Of a stretch of DNA of 34,667 bases, positions 25,642-33,331 are shown piece by piece. The stretch's first letter is position 1; every line of letters begins with the position of its first letter. Source of the stretch: an uncultured SAR86 cluster bacterium (GTDB lineage Bacteria; Pseudomonadota; Gammaproteobacteria; Magnimaribacterales; D2472); contig CACBPT010000009.1 in NCBI GenBank assembly GCA_902541245.1, positions 1-34,667 on the forward strand. The letters run 5' to 3'. A program made the position numbers and the translations under genes. The notes below the pieces were generated by a model. That model was not told where the DNA came from and searched no databases. It saw only the letters and a program-made list of their open reading frames with translations.

Positions 25642-26871
25642 TTACTGATACCACTCATTTTTTTTAATGCCTTTAATAGTCATTTCTTTTCTTAGTAATC
25701 TTATATAATCTAATTCTAAATTAGAAAGCACATCTGCTATTTTTATACCTGCATCGCCCACACCATAAGGATTTATACATTTTCTTACCTCTAATCTAAA
25801 TTGACTATCATCAAAGCACTTAATAATGGCATCATATATTTCTTTTGGATCATAGTTTGCATCAATAACATTTTCAGCTCTTAGCCTTCCATCTTGCCGA
25901 GAGCCAATATTTACAGTGGGACAAAGAAAAGCTGGCGTTTCTTTGATACCAGATGAGGAATTGCCAGCGCAACAAACTCTTATGTCGGGATCTAGTGATA
26001 ATGCAAGTATGCCGTGATAATCGTATCTTCCTAAGGAAGAGAAAATTTGAACATTTTCATAGCCTAAAAACTTTTTTTTAGCAAAATTTTGGATTGTATC
26101 AATGATCTTTCTCCCACCGGCATCGTTATTAGGAAAAGTTATAATAATTTGTACACCTTGATCGGCTATGTTTTTTAATGCCTCCAAAGATCTCTCAATT
26201 TGATCTGATGCCAGTCCATACTCTGTAGTAACCGAATGCTGGGTAAATAAAACTATGGGCTTATTCAGATCTAAATTATATTTAGCTTTTAACTCCTTTG
26301 GTGTTGCGAAGTTATCCTCTTGAATTAAATCAATCGCTGGAAAACCAACCGTATGAACTCTCCATTCAGCCTCACCCATTGCTAAAAGTCGATTTGTAGC
26401 TTGTTCATTTGTTGTGAAATGAATATGAGATAATTTGGTCATAGCATGTCTCACCGAATCATCTAGCGCCCCTCCTTCTGTAATATCTCCACCTTCTATG
26501 TGTGCGGTAGGAATATTCATTTGGGTTGAGGCGATGACTGCCGCGAATCCCTCAAACCTATCTGCATAAACAACAAAAATATCTGGCTTTATTTGTGCCA
26601 AAGCTTTTGAAATTGACAATATACCTGATCCAATAGCTTTTGAAGTCGAAAATTCAGAATCCTCATCTAACTCAATTGAGACCTCAAAATGAACCTCAAA
26701 TCCGTCCTTATTAATTTCCTTGATTGTACTACCAAAGTTTTTATCAAGATGAGCACCAGAAACAATTAACCGATAATCAAGCTCAGGATGGCTGTCTATT
26801 GCTTTAAGCACAGGATATTGAAGACCATATTCTGCTCTATTTCCTGTAAAAACTGCTATTATTTTTTTCAT
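25642..26871 (-). CDS. Hydrolysing NDP-N-acetylhexosamine 2-epimerase (NeuC/LegG type)
   Basis: The 409-residue protein belongs to the GT-B-fold epimerase family. FTGNRAEYGLQYPVLKA at the N-terminus is the NeuC signature, followed by IVSGAHLD, DRFEGFAA, HIEGGDITEGGALDDSVRHA and, near the C-terminus, GNSSSGIKETPAF. NeuC and LegG hydrolyse an NDP-HexNAc and invert C2, giving a free ManNAc-type sugar for NeuB. The ATG overlaps the TGA of the upstream SDR gene (ATGA). The donor could be UDP- or GDP-linked; the PtmE-like neighbour favours GDP. Confidence 0.92.
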   Translation of the reverse strand: MKKIIAVFTGNRAEYGLQYPVLKAIDSHPELDYRLIVSGAHLDKNFGSTIKEINKDGFEVHFEVSIELDEDSEFSTSKAIGSGILSISKALAQIKPDIFVVYADRFEGFAAVIASTQMNIPTAHIEGGDITEGGALDDSVRHAMTKLSHIHFTTNEQATNRLLAMGEAEWRVHTVGFPAIDLIQEDNFATPKELKAKYNLDLNKPIVLFTQHSVTTEYGLASDQIERSLEALKNIADQGVQIIITFPNNDAGGRKIIDTIQNFAKKKFLGYENVQIFSSLGRYDYHGILALSLDPDIRVCCAGNSSSGIKETPAFLCPTVNIGSRQDGRLRAENVIDANYDPKEIYDAIIKCFDDSQFRLEVRKCINPYGVGDAGIKIADVLSNLELDYIRLLRKEMTIKGIKKNEWYQ

Positions 26872-27722
26872 CTAAGAATCTCCGAAGTGTATTGTATAAG
26901 GTTTTTTAACCCTTCTGAAAAATAAATCTTAGATTCCCAGTTATAGTTTTTTTTTGTAAGTGAAGTATCTAATAAAATTGATGAATGAGCCGAACTTTTA
27001 TCAGTTTCTATAATTTTAATATTTGATAATTGTGCAATCTCTAAAATTTTTTCTGTTAGTTGTTTAATAGATATAGATTCACCTGATGCAACATTAAAGA
27101 TGCCTGTTTGATTTGATTTCGCCATATATACTAGACAGGTTGCTACATCTTTAACATGAACAAAATCACGAATAGGACCTCCATCTTTAATTTGAATAGA
27201 CTTGATATTTGAACAAACAACCTGATTCAATATATCTGATATTACATTTTTTGAACTCATTCCAATCCCATAGACATTAGCAAGTCTTGCTACAACTCCA
27301 CCATTTGAAATTACAGTACTTTCACACTCTAGTTTTGATTTTGAATAAATATTAAATCCTTTTATGTTTTCACTTGGTTTATGCTGATAAGAAGATTGAT
27401 CTCCATAAACTCCAGCTGATGAAGCGTATATAATTCTTGCAGAAGTATTGTCAGTGATGGCCTTAAGTCTTGTTAAATTATCAGAAATATAATTTTCACC
27501 CATATCTTCAGCAAAGCTTAGGTCATTATTCTCAGATAAATAAATAATTGAAGCTTTAAAATATTTCTTTGACATATCATTAAAGCTATTTAGAGATGAG
27601 CTTATTTCATCGAGGGTTCCTCTATTTCGAATTGAGAAATAATGAAGTCCTTTCCGCTTTAAGTATTTCTCAATGTATTGACCAATGAATCCAGATACTC
27701 CATATATTCCATATAAGGTCAT
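26868..27722 (-). CDS. Extended SDR NAD-dependent epimerase/dehydratase/reductase in nonulosonate cluster
   Basis: The 284-residue extended short-chain dehydrogenase has the N-terminal GVSGFIG nucleotide-binding loop, a SSAGVYGD segment with the catalytic Ser/Thr region, and YSKSK providing the Tyr and Lys of YxxxK. RDFVHVKDVA and a later NVASGESIS are typical of GalE-like sugar-nucleotide enzymes. It probably acts on the keto-sugar made by the 4,6-dehydratase of this cluster, either as C4 reductase (as WbpV-type enzymes do) or epimerase. Canonical legionaminate sets have no such SDR but have an aminotransferase, absent here. The exact reaction is not assignable. Confidence 0.8.
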   Translation of the reverse strand: MTLYGIYGVSGFIGQYIEKYLKRKGLHYFSIRNRGTLDEISSSLNSFNDMSKKYFKASIIYLSENNDLSFAEDMGENYISDNLTRLKAITDNTSARIIYASSAGVYGDQSSYQHKPSENIKGFNIYSKSKLECESTVISNGGVVARLANVYGIGMSSKNVISDILNQVVCSNIKSIQIKDGGPIRDFVHVKDVATCLVYMAKSNQTGIFNVASGESISIKQLTEKILEIAQLSNIKIIETDKSSAHSSILLDTSLTKKNYNWESKIYFSEGLKNLIQYTSEILR

Positions 27723-27734
27723 AGAAAAATTTAT

Positions 27735-28775
27735 TTAATTCTGAATATCTTCTGAAGTTAATTGAGCATCCATATTAATATTTTTAGAGGCAATTTTACC
27801 TATAATTGATTCGAATTTTTCAGCAAGTATTTGTCCAGTGCCAGGTCTTTTTACCCATATATTTTCTAGACTAAAAATCTCTCCTTTTTTAATATCTTTA
27901 ATGGCAACTACACTAGCGAATGCAAATTTTATAGTGGGCAGTTCTTCATCAACTGGGCCTTTAGTGCCTCCCCTTTCTTCAAAAAGAATATTAGCACCTT
28001 TAATTAAATCTTTAGCGGCTTCAGGATCCATAGAGTTTACAATATCTGGGCCCTCTCTAGACATAGAGTCAGTGAAATGCCTCTCTAAAATTGATGCGCC
28101 CATCGCCACTGCCCCAAAACAAGCATGATTTGATACAGTATGATCAGATAAGCCAATTACTGCATCTTGAAAATTCTCCTGTAATTCTGACATAGCTCCG
28201 AGACGCACTAAATGGTTTGGAGTAGGGTATATATTTGTAGTATGAAGCAAAGCATAAGGAACATTTTTATTTCTCAAAATTTCTACTGCAGGTCTAATGC
28301 TGTTTATATCATTCATTCCGGTGCTCAATATTACTGGTTTACCAAAATTTGCAATATGATTAATTAAAGGATAATTATTGCATTCTCCTGAACCAATTTT
28401 ATATCCACATACATTCATAGACTCTAGTCTATCTGCCGCAGCTCTAGAAAAAGGTGTGCTAATAAAAATTTTTCCTTTTGATTCTATGTAATTCTTTAAA
28501 GCAATTTCATCATCTTCATTTAAAGCACACTCCTGCATAATTTGATATATTGATTTTTTAGAATTTCCAGGAATAACTGATTTAGCCTCTGCTGTCATTT
28601 CATCATCAACCACATGAGTCTGATGTTTAATAACCTCAATCCCTGCTTCAATAGCTTTGTCAACTATAGATATTGCGTTTTCAAGTGACCCATTATGATT
28701 AATCCCAATCTCAGCTATCACTAGCGGAGGATACGCAGAACCTATTTTTCTGCCACCTAAACTTAATTCATTCAT
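27735..28775 (-). CDS. N-acetylneuraminate synthase-family enzyme (NeuB/LegI type)
   Basis: The 346-residue protein combines a TIM-barrel NeuB domain with a C-terminal antifreeze-like SAF domain from about residue 285 (KDIKKGEIFSLENIWVKRPG). Barrel motifs are AEIGINHNGSLENA, HQTHVVDDEM, KIGSGECNNYPLI, ILSTGM and GLSDHTVSNHA. It condenses phosphoenolpyruvate with a six-carbon N-acyl-mannosamine-like sugar to give a nine-carbon nonulosonic acid. Three subgroups (NeuB, LegI, PseI) exist; the EIGINHNG wording favours NeuB or LegI over PseI. It lies between the SDR and dehydratase genes on the same strand. Confidence 0.93.
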   Translation of the reverse strand: MNELSLGGRKIGSAYPPLVIAEIGINHNGSLENAISIVDKAIEAGIEVIKHQTHVVDDEMTAEAKSVIPGNSKKSIYQIMQECALNEDDEIALKNYIESKGKIFISTPFSRAAADRLESMNVCGYKIGSGECNNYPLINHIANFGKPVILSTGMNDINSIRPAVEILRNKNVPYALLHTTNIYPTPNHLVRLGAMSELQENFQDAVIGLSDHTVSNHACFGAVAMGASILERHFTDSMSREGPDIVNSMDPEAAKDLIKGANILFEERGGTKGPVDEELPTIKFAFASVVAIKDIKKGEIFSLENIWVKRPGTGQILAEKFESIIGKIASKNINMDAQLTSEDIQN

Positions 28776-28792
28776 TTAATACCTCTCTTATA

Positions 28793-29983
28793 TTACATTT
28801 TACTATCAAGATAAATGCCTTTTTCATTATGTTCAAATGATGGAAGCATCTTTTGAAAAATTTGTAAAATTGAAGCTTTGGAATAATTTCTACTTTTAGA
28901 AATTTCAGATACTGAATCTTTAAACATATCCAGATTTTTTTTACTTATCTCAAGATTACTTTTTATTATTCCTATGCCTGAGAATGACTCCATGTCCAGA
29001 ATATCATCTTCTTCAACAAATTCTTCAAAATCTTTTTCTCCAGTCGTATTGCTAGCTGAAAAATAGCATGGCCATTTTTTTAATTTAACTAGCTGATAAA
29101 TCTCAGATCTTGCTTCCTCCTCACTTGAGCATATGTAGGGAGTATATCCATAATAATTCAAAAATTTATTTGCAATTTCTGAAAAAGTAACAAGATGCAA
29201 GCTATCATCTAATTTTGGAAAAAAAATATCATTGGTTTCTCCTAACAAAGATGACAATAAGCATAATTCACCAGACTCTTGAGAGGTAAGAAAATATCTT
29301 CTTACATCATTAGGTGCAGAAATTGGTTGTATTTTTTTAATTCTGTCTTCAAAACCAGCCAAAAGAGAGCCGTCAGAAAAAGCAACGTTTGCAAAACGAG
29401 CTGTAGATATATTTATTTTTTGAGAATAATAAGATAAAAATAACTCCATTACTCTTTTTGATGCGCCCATCATATTTACTGGATTTGCGGCTTTATCAGT
29501 AGAGACACAAAAATATTTTTTAGAATTCATTGCAATAGCAGATTTGATATTTTTTTCGGTGTTTAGGATATTGACTTTAATCATTCTCATTAATGTAAAT
29601 TGATCCTCTTCACTTCTAACATGCTTAAGAGCGGAAAGATTTAACACGTAATCATAGGGGCCATTTCTATTAACCATGTCTTCAAACTCATCACTACCAG
29701 CATCCAATGCAAAGGTTTTAAAATCTCCATCTATATATCCCAAGGAGCTTCTTATATCTCGAACCAATTCAACTAAATTATTTTCACTAAGATCGACGCA
29801 ATGAATTTTTTTTGGAGACCTTTTAAAAATCTCTTTTGAAACAGATTGACCAATTGAGCCAGCTGCACCAATGACTAGAAATGATGAATGAGATACCTTT
29901 TCAGACAAAACTTCAGAAAAGTACTTTACATCTTTTTCGAAAAGTAAATTTTCTCGTCCAATAATTTTTAAAACTTTGTCCAT
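28793..29983 (-). CDS. CapD/WbpM-type NDP-HexNAc 4,6-dehydratase-like protein
   Basis: Of 396 residues, the first ~300 are an extended SDR: IGAAGSIGQSVSKEIF (nucleotide-binding), LNLSALKHVRSEED and STDKAANPVNMMGASKR, with Met where YxxxK has Tyr. These are the hallmarks of the CapD/WbpM/PglF dehydratases. There is no N-terminal membrane domain, so it is a short soluble form. About 95 C-terminal residues extend beyond the catalytic core and I do not recognise them. It likely converts UDP- or GDP-GlcNAc to the 4-keto-6-deoxy sugar, the first step to 6-deoxy nonulosonate precursors. It differs from LegB, which is RmlB/Gmd-like. It is first in the minus-strand cluster. Confidence 0.85.
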   Translation of the reverse strand: MDKVLKIIGRENLLFEKDVKYFSEVLSEKVSHSSFLVIGAAGSIGQSVSKEIFKRSPKKIHCVDLSENNLVELVRDIRSSLGYIDGDFKTFALDAGSDEFEDMVNRNGPYDYVLNLSALKHVRSEEDQFTLMRMIKVNILNTEKNIKSAIAMNSKKYFCVSTDKAANPVNMMGASKRVMELFLSYYSQKINISTARFANVAFSDGSLLAGFEDRIKKIQPISAPNDVRRYFLTSQESGELCLLSSLLGETNDIFFPKLDDSLHLVTFSEIANKFLNYYGYTPYICSSEEEARSEIYQLVKLKKWPCYFSASNTTGEKDFEEFVEEDDILDMESFSGIGIIKSNLEISKKNLDMFKDSVSEISKSRNYSKASILQIFQKMLPSFEHNEKGIYLDSKM

Positions 29984-29992
29984 ACAAACAGC

Positions 29993-29998
29993 ATTATA
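29993..29998 (-). promoter_or_regulatory. Putative -10 box for the nonulosonate cluster
   Basis: On the minus strand TATAAT ends ten bases before the ATG of the dehydratase at 29983. Transcription would begin two to four bases from the ATG, giving an almost leaderless message. The -35 region at the normal spacing (TAGTTT) is poor. The perfect -10 may be chance in this AT-rich stretch. Confidence 0.3.
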
Positions 29999-30079
29999 TC
30001 AATGACTTTTATATAAAACTATTTGAAAAGAATAAGCTTTATGATGGTTAGCCATAGGAGAATTCGTTGAAGTTAAATC

Positions 30080-30226
30080 TTAATAAATGCTGCATATACA
30101 ATAATTATTGGGTTTTTCATCACCTTCACAGTAACTTGTTAATACCGATATTTGCTTTTCACTTGCTAATTTTTTACGAAAGTACTCATGTCTAATTTCA
30201 CTACCGGTAAGTATCACAATTTTCAT
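30080..30226 (-). pseudogene. Truncated formyltransferase-like gene (N-terminal stub)
   Basis: A minus-strand frame of 48 codons runs from the ATG at 30226 to the TAA at 30080. It is preceded by AAGGTG, a fair ribosome-binding site nine bases away. Its first ~38 residues contain KIVILTGSEIRHEYFRKKL and YCEGDEK, which read like the start of methionyl-tRNA/sugar formyltransferase-like proteins of surface polysaccharide clusters. Such proteins have about 250 residues. After CEGDEK the sequence becomes unlike the family and stops. The remainder is not found downstream in the other frames. It is therefore probably a deletion remnant. The identification rests on my recall of the family start, not on a search. 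Confidence 0.5.
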
Positions 30227-30302
30227 TCAGAGGCACCTTTTTTACTTTATGCTTTTTATCTTAAAACTTATGCTAACTTAATTAAAAGAGAAAAATTAGA
30301 AG

Positions 30303-31295
30303 TTATTCTTCCCCGAAAATTTTGTTATGTGTATTATTGACCCTTACAAAAGTCGTACATTTAGAAAGTGTTTTAAGTTTATTGGCTCCAACATAAGTAC
30401 ATGCAGATCGAATTCCGCTCAATATATCTTTTACTGTATCATCTGCCTTTCCTCGATATTTAACCACAACTGTTTTACCTTCCGTGCCTCTATATGAATT
30501 ATGATTACCATGCTTATTCATAGCAGATTCCGAAGCCATACCATAGAATTTCATAAACCCATCTTCAATCTTTCCTTTGCATTCATCATGACCAGCAAGC
30601 ATTCCACCTATCATCACAAAATCAGCGCCTCCTGCAAATGCCTTTACAATATCTCCAGAACTGGTGCAACCTCCATCGGCAATAATATGTGCATCAAGAC
30701 CATGCGCTGCATCAGCACATTCAATTACAGCGCTTAATTGAGGATAGCCGATTCCAGTTTTGATTCTAGTAGTACAGACAGAGCCAGGACCAATACCAAC
30801 TTTGACTATGTCAGCACCAGCAAGGATTAACTCCTGCGTCATATCAGCAGTAACTACATTTCCGGCAACAATAGTAGCATTTGGACATTTTTGCCTTAAC
30901 TTTTTAACAGCATCAACAAATTTAATAGTATATCCATTTGCAACATCAAGTCCTATGAAACCACCCGAGGTTTTTGACAATTTAGAAATATCATCAATTC
31001 CACCGAGCCAGCAAGTATTTGACTGCTTTTTTTTAAATTTTTCAAAATTTTTTTTAAGATAATGTCTTGCAGGGCATGTAACTAAATTATATTTAGATAA
31101 AACTTTATGCATTGCAGGAGTTCCTACTGTATCCATATTGGCTGACATGATAGGAATTCCAGTCCATTTTTTTTTACTCCAAAGAAAAGTATGTGTTCTC
31201 TCAAGATTAACCTCTCCTCTTGAACTCATTGTAGATCTCTTTGGCCTAATTAAGACATCGGAATAATCTAACTTTATATCCTCATTAACTAGCAA
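30303..31295 (-). CDS. guaC: GMP reductase
   Basis: The 330-residue IMPDH/GMPR-fold protein follows E. coli GuaC (347 residues) closely. Shared segments are [33 protein letters not shown]-like strand 3 (seen as [10 protein letters not shown]), [17 protein letters not shown] with the catalytic Cys, and YRGTEGKTV with [10 protein letters not shown]. No CBS insert is present, which separates it from IMP dehydrogenase. It reduces GMP to IMP with NADPH. The start is a TTG at 31295, aligned with the E. coli N-terminus; no nearby ATG fits. It lies between the nonulosonate cluster and the guaA region. Confidence 0.93.
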   Translation of the reverse strand: MLVNEDIKLDYSDVLIRPKRSTMSSRGEVNLERTHTFLWSKKKWTGIPIMSANMDTVGTPAMHKVLSKYNLVTCPARHYLKKNFEKFKKKQSNTCWLGGIDDISKLSKTSGGFIGLDVANGYTIKFVDAVKKLRQKCPNATIVAGNVVTADMTQELILAGADIVKVGIGPGSVCTTRIKTGIGYPQLSAVIECADAAHGLDAHIIADGGCTSSGDIVKAFAGGADFVMIGGMLAGHDECKGKIEDGFMKFYGMASESAMNKHGNHNSYRGTEGKTVVVKYRGKADDTVKDILSGIRSACTYVGANKLKTLSKCTTFVRVNNTHNKIFGEE

Positions 31296-31357
31296 AATAT
31301 ATAACCTTAAATCCTTTTACTTTATATTACCAAACATTGCTTTTAGCAGTTAACTTT

Positions 31358-32005
31358 TTATGTAAAATCTTTGAAGTCGAAGTAATTTACTCCAGCTTTT
31401 CTATCTGATGAATTATTCACAACTGACTTTGCAAGTTTTGTTGCTGAAATACTTCTAAGTTTTTTTATCGGTCCATGCAAAAATGGATCAATAATTATTG
31501 ATACTATGTCGGCAAAAACTATATCGAATCTTAACTTATTTCCCCTAAGATGACCGGGTTGAAATATATTTGTGCTATCAAATCCCAGTTTAATTATTTC
31601 CATTTCAAGCATTCCTTTGACTTTTAAATAATAATTCCAAGAATTTGGATTAGCCCCTGCTGCTGAAATAAGTGAAATATTTTTTGTACCTGCTTCTTTA
31701 AACTTTTTAGCTATCTCAAGTTGATAGGTAAAATCGACTTGGAAAAAATTTTTTTTTAATTTAGAGCCCATATAACCAATGACATTATGAAAGTACAAGG
31801 GATATCCTAATGAAAGGTAAACGTGGTCCATGTGAGAAATTTTTATTTCTGAAAGATTATTAAAATCTATAATTAATTCATGAGTATTTTCTGGTCGGTT
31901 AGGTATGACTCTTCTTGCCAGAGCTGTGGTGGGACTTTTATTAATACTAAGTTCTTTGAGAATATGATTACCTAAAAATCCTGTTGAGCCTACTAATAAA
32001 TTCAC
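31358..32005 (-). CDS. Small NAD(P)-binding SDR-like protein
   Basis: A GTG at 32005 with GGGAG (32010-32014) is the likely start, giving 215 residues; it lies one base after the guaA stop. The longer frame to 32056 would overlap guaA. The N-terminus has the Rossmann loop LVGSTGFLGNHIL. The centre reads SLISAAGANPNS followed by YYLKVKGMLE, where Tyr and Lys are spaced as in YxxxK. It belongs to the atypical SDR/NAD(P)H-binding group that includes HTATIP2-like and YbjT-like proteins. The function is unknown; co-transcription with guaA is likely. Confidence 0.75.
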   Translation of the reverse strand: MNLLVGSTGFLGNHILKELSINKSPTTALARRVIPNRPENTHELIIDFNNLSEIKISHMDHVYLSLGYPLYFHNVIGYMGSKLKKNFFQVDFTYQLEIAKKFKEAGTKNISLISAAGANPNSWNYYLKVKGMLEMEIIKLGFDSTNIFQPGHLRGNKLRFDIVFADIVSIIIDPFLHGPIKKLRSISATKLAKSVVNNSSDRKAGVNYFDFKDFT

Positions 32006-32006
32006 T

Positions 32007-33326
32007 TTACTCCCACTCAATAGTAGCTGGAGGTTTACTAGAGATATCATAAACAACTCTGCTAATATTATCTAACTCATTGACGATACGATTTGAAACA
32101 TGTGCTAAAAAATCATGTGGCAGTTTAGCCCAATCAGCAGTCATAAAATCTACTGTTTCAACCGCCCTTATAGCTATTACGTCTGCATATCTTCTTTCGT
32201 CACCAACTACTCCAACAGATTTTATAGGAAGATAAGCACAAAATGCCTGGCTAACGTGATCGTATAAATTAGCCTTAATTAGCTCTTCGATAAAAATTGC
32301 ATCTGCATTTTGCAAAGTAGCAACTTTATCTTTACAAATCTCACCTAAAATTCTTACGCCTAGCCCAGGTCCAGGAAAAGGATGGCGATTAAGCATTTGT
32401 AAGGGAAGTCCTAGTTTGGCTCCCATCCTCCTTACTTCATCTTTAAATAGATCCCTTAATGGCTCAACAAGCTCCATTTTCATATCTTCTGGCAGTCCAC
32501 CAACATTATGATGAGATTTAATAACCCGTGCCTCTTTTGACTCAGATTCTGAAGATTCAATTACATCTGGATAAATTGTTCCCTGAGCTAAATAGTTAAT
32601 TTCATCTTTAAGTTTCGCTGCTTCATTATCAAATATATCTATAAACGTTCTTCCTATAACTTTTCTTTTTTGCTCAGGCTCAGTAATGCCTTTAAGATGC
32701 CTGAAGAAAACCTTCTTTGCGTCAACAACAAGTAGATTCAAATCCATTGTCTCCTTGAATAAACTCTCAACATCCCTTGCTTCATTTTTACGAAGCAAAC
32801 CATTATCAACAAATACACATATCAGATTTTTTCCAATAGCCTTATCCAGCAACATTGCAGTGACTGATGAATCAACACCACCAGACAAGCCCAATAAAAC
32901 TTTTTGATCGCCAACTCTGTCTCTGATTTCTTGAATTCTATGCTCAATAAGATCTTCTATTCTCCATTGAGGGGTAGATTCACATATCTTAAATATAAAA
33001 TTTTCTAATATAGCTGTTCCTTGCTCAGCAAGGGTCTGCATTCCATAACAAATTCCTAAAATTGGGACATTAAGCTTAAAGATATGTTCTGGAATTCTTG
33101 GTGTATTTGCTTTCGTTACAGACTCTGGGCCACCGGAAAGAATAATGCCTTTTGGATTATTTACTTTGACATTTTCTAGAGATATATCCCAAGGAAAAAT
33201 TTCAGAATACACACCCAATTCCCTAACTCTTCTAGCAATTAATTGAGTATATTGAGAACCAAAATCAACTACTAAAATTGAATCTAATTTTTTTTCTTTT
33301 AAGCTAAATTTATTATCTTTATTCAC
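32007..33326 (-). CDS. guaA: GMP synthetase with in-frame deletion in the glutaminase domain
   Basis: The protein has 439 residues against 525 in E. coli. The N-terminal glutamine amidotransferase domain is normal up to [12 protein letters not shown] (Cys93 nucleophile), then jumps after Gln102 to [10 protein letters not shown], which aligns just after the FHPEV motif. About 90 residues with the His and Glu of the triad are missing. The synthetase part is complete: PP-loop GLSGGVDSS (146-154), [46 protein letters not shown], and the C-terminal KPPATIEWE. It should still amidate XMP with ammonia but not with glutamine, unless another glutaminase helps. It lies five bases after the MBL-fold gene and is followed by the SDR-like gene. 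A sequencing or assembly deletion is also possible. Confidence 0.9.
   Translation of the reverse strand: MNKDNKFSLKEKKLDSILVVDFGSQYTQLIARRVRELGVYSEIFPWDISLENVKVNNPKGIILSGGPESVTKANTPRIPEHIFKLNVPILGICYGMQTLAEQGTAILENFIFKICESTPQWRIEDLIEHRIQEIRDRVGDQKVLLGLSGGVDSSVTAMLLDKAIGKNLICVFVDNGLLRKNEARDVESLFKETMDLNLLVVDAKKVFFRHLKGITEPEQKRKVIGRTFIDIFDNEAAKLKDEINYLAQGTIYPDVIESSESESKEARVIKSHHNVGGLPEDMKMELVEPLRDLFKDEVRRMGAKLGLPLQMLNRHPFPGPGLGVRILGEICKDKVATLQNADAIFIEELIKANLYDHVSQAFCAYLPIKSVGVVGDERRYADVIAIRAVETVDFMTADWAKLPHDFLAHVSNRIVNELDNISRVVYDISSKPPATIEWE
32010..32014 (-). promoter_or_regulatory. Ribosome-binding site deciding the GTG start of the SDR-like gene
   Basis: On the minus strand GGGAG is followed by TAAA and the GTG at 32005. 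The TAA is the stop of guaA, so the site lies inside the last codons of guaA and couples the two genes. This decides against the longer frame starting at 32056. Confidence 0.55.
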
Positions 33327-33331
33327 TTAAT

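Larger units (their letters stand above)
29984..30302. other. Spacer between nonulosonate cluster and guaC, holding a gene remnant
   Basis: These 319 bases carry no full gene. Minus-strand positions 30226-30080 hold a 48-codon reading frame described separately. Bases 30227-30302, upstream of that frame on the minus strand, are AT-rich with no clear promoter. Bases 29984-30079 contain a good -10 box for the dehydratase gene and nothing else that I recognise. Confidence 0.6.

Noticed and set aside
28793-29983. Calling the dehydratase LegB
   Set aside because: LegB is of the RmlB/Gmd type; this protein has the CapD/WbpM features STDKAANPVN and MGASKR.
30080-30226. Reading the 48-codon frame as a regulatory leader peptide of the nonulosonate cluster
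   Set aside because: It has no run of rare or regulatory codons and no attenuator-like hairpins follow; its sequence looks like the start of a known enzyme family.
32006-32056. Longer start for the SDR-like gene overlapping the 3' end of guaA
   Set aside because: The GTG at 32005 has GGGAG at ideal distance and begins directly at the conserved Rossmann strand.
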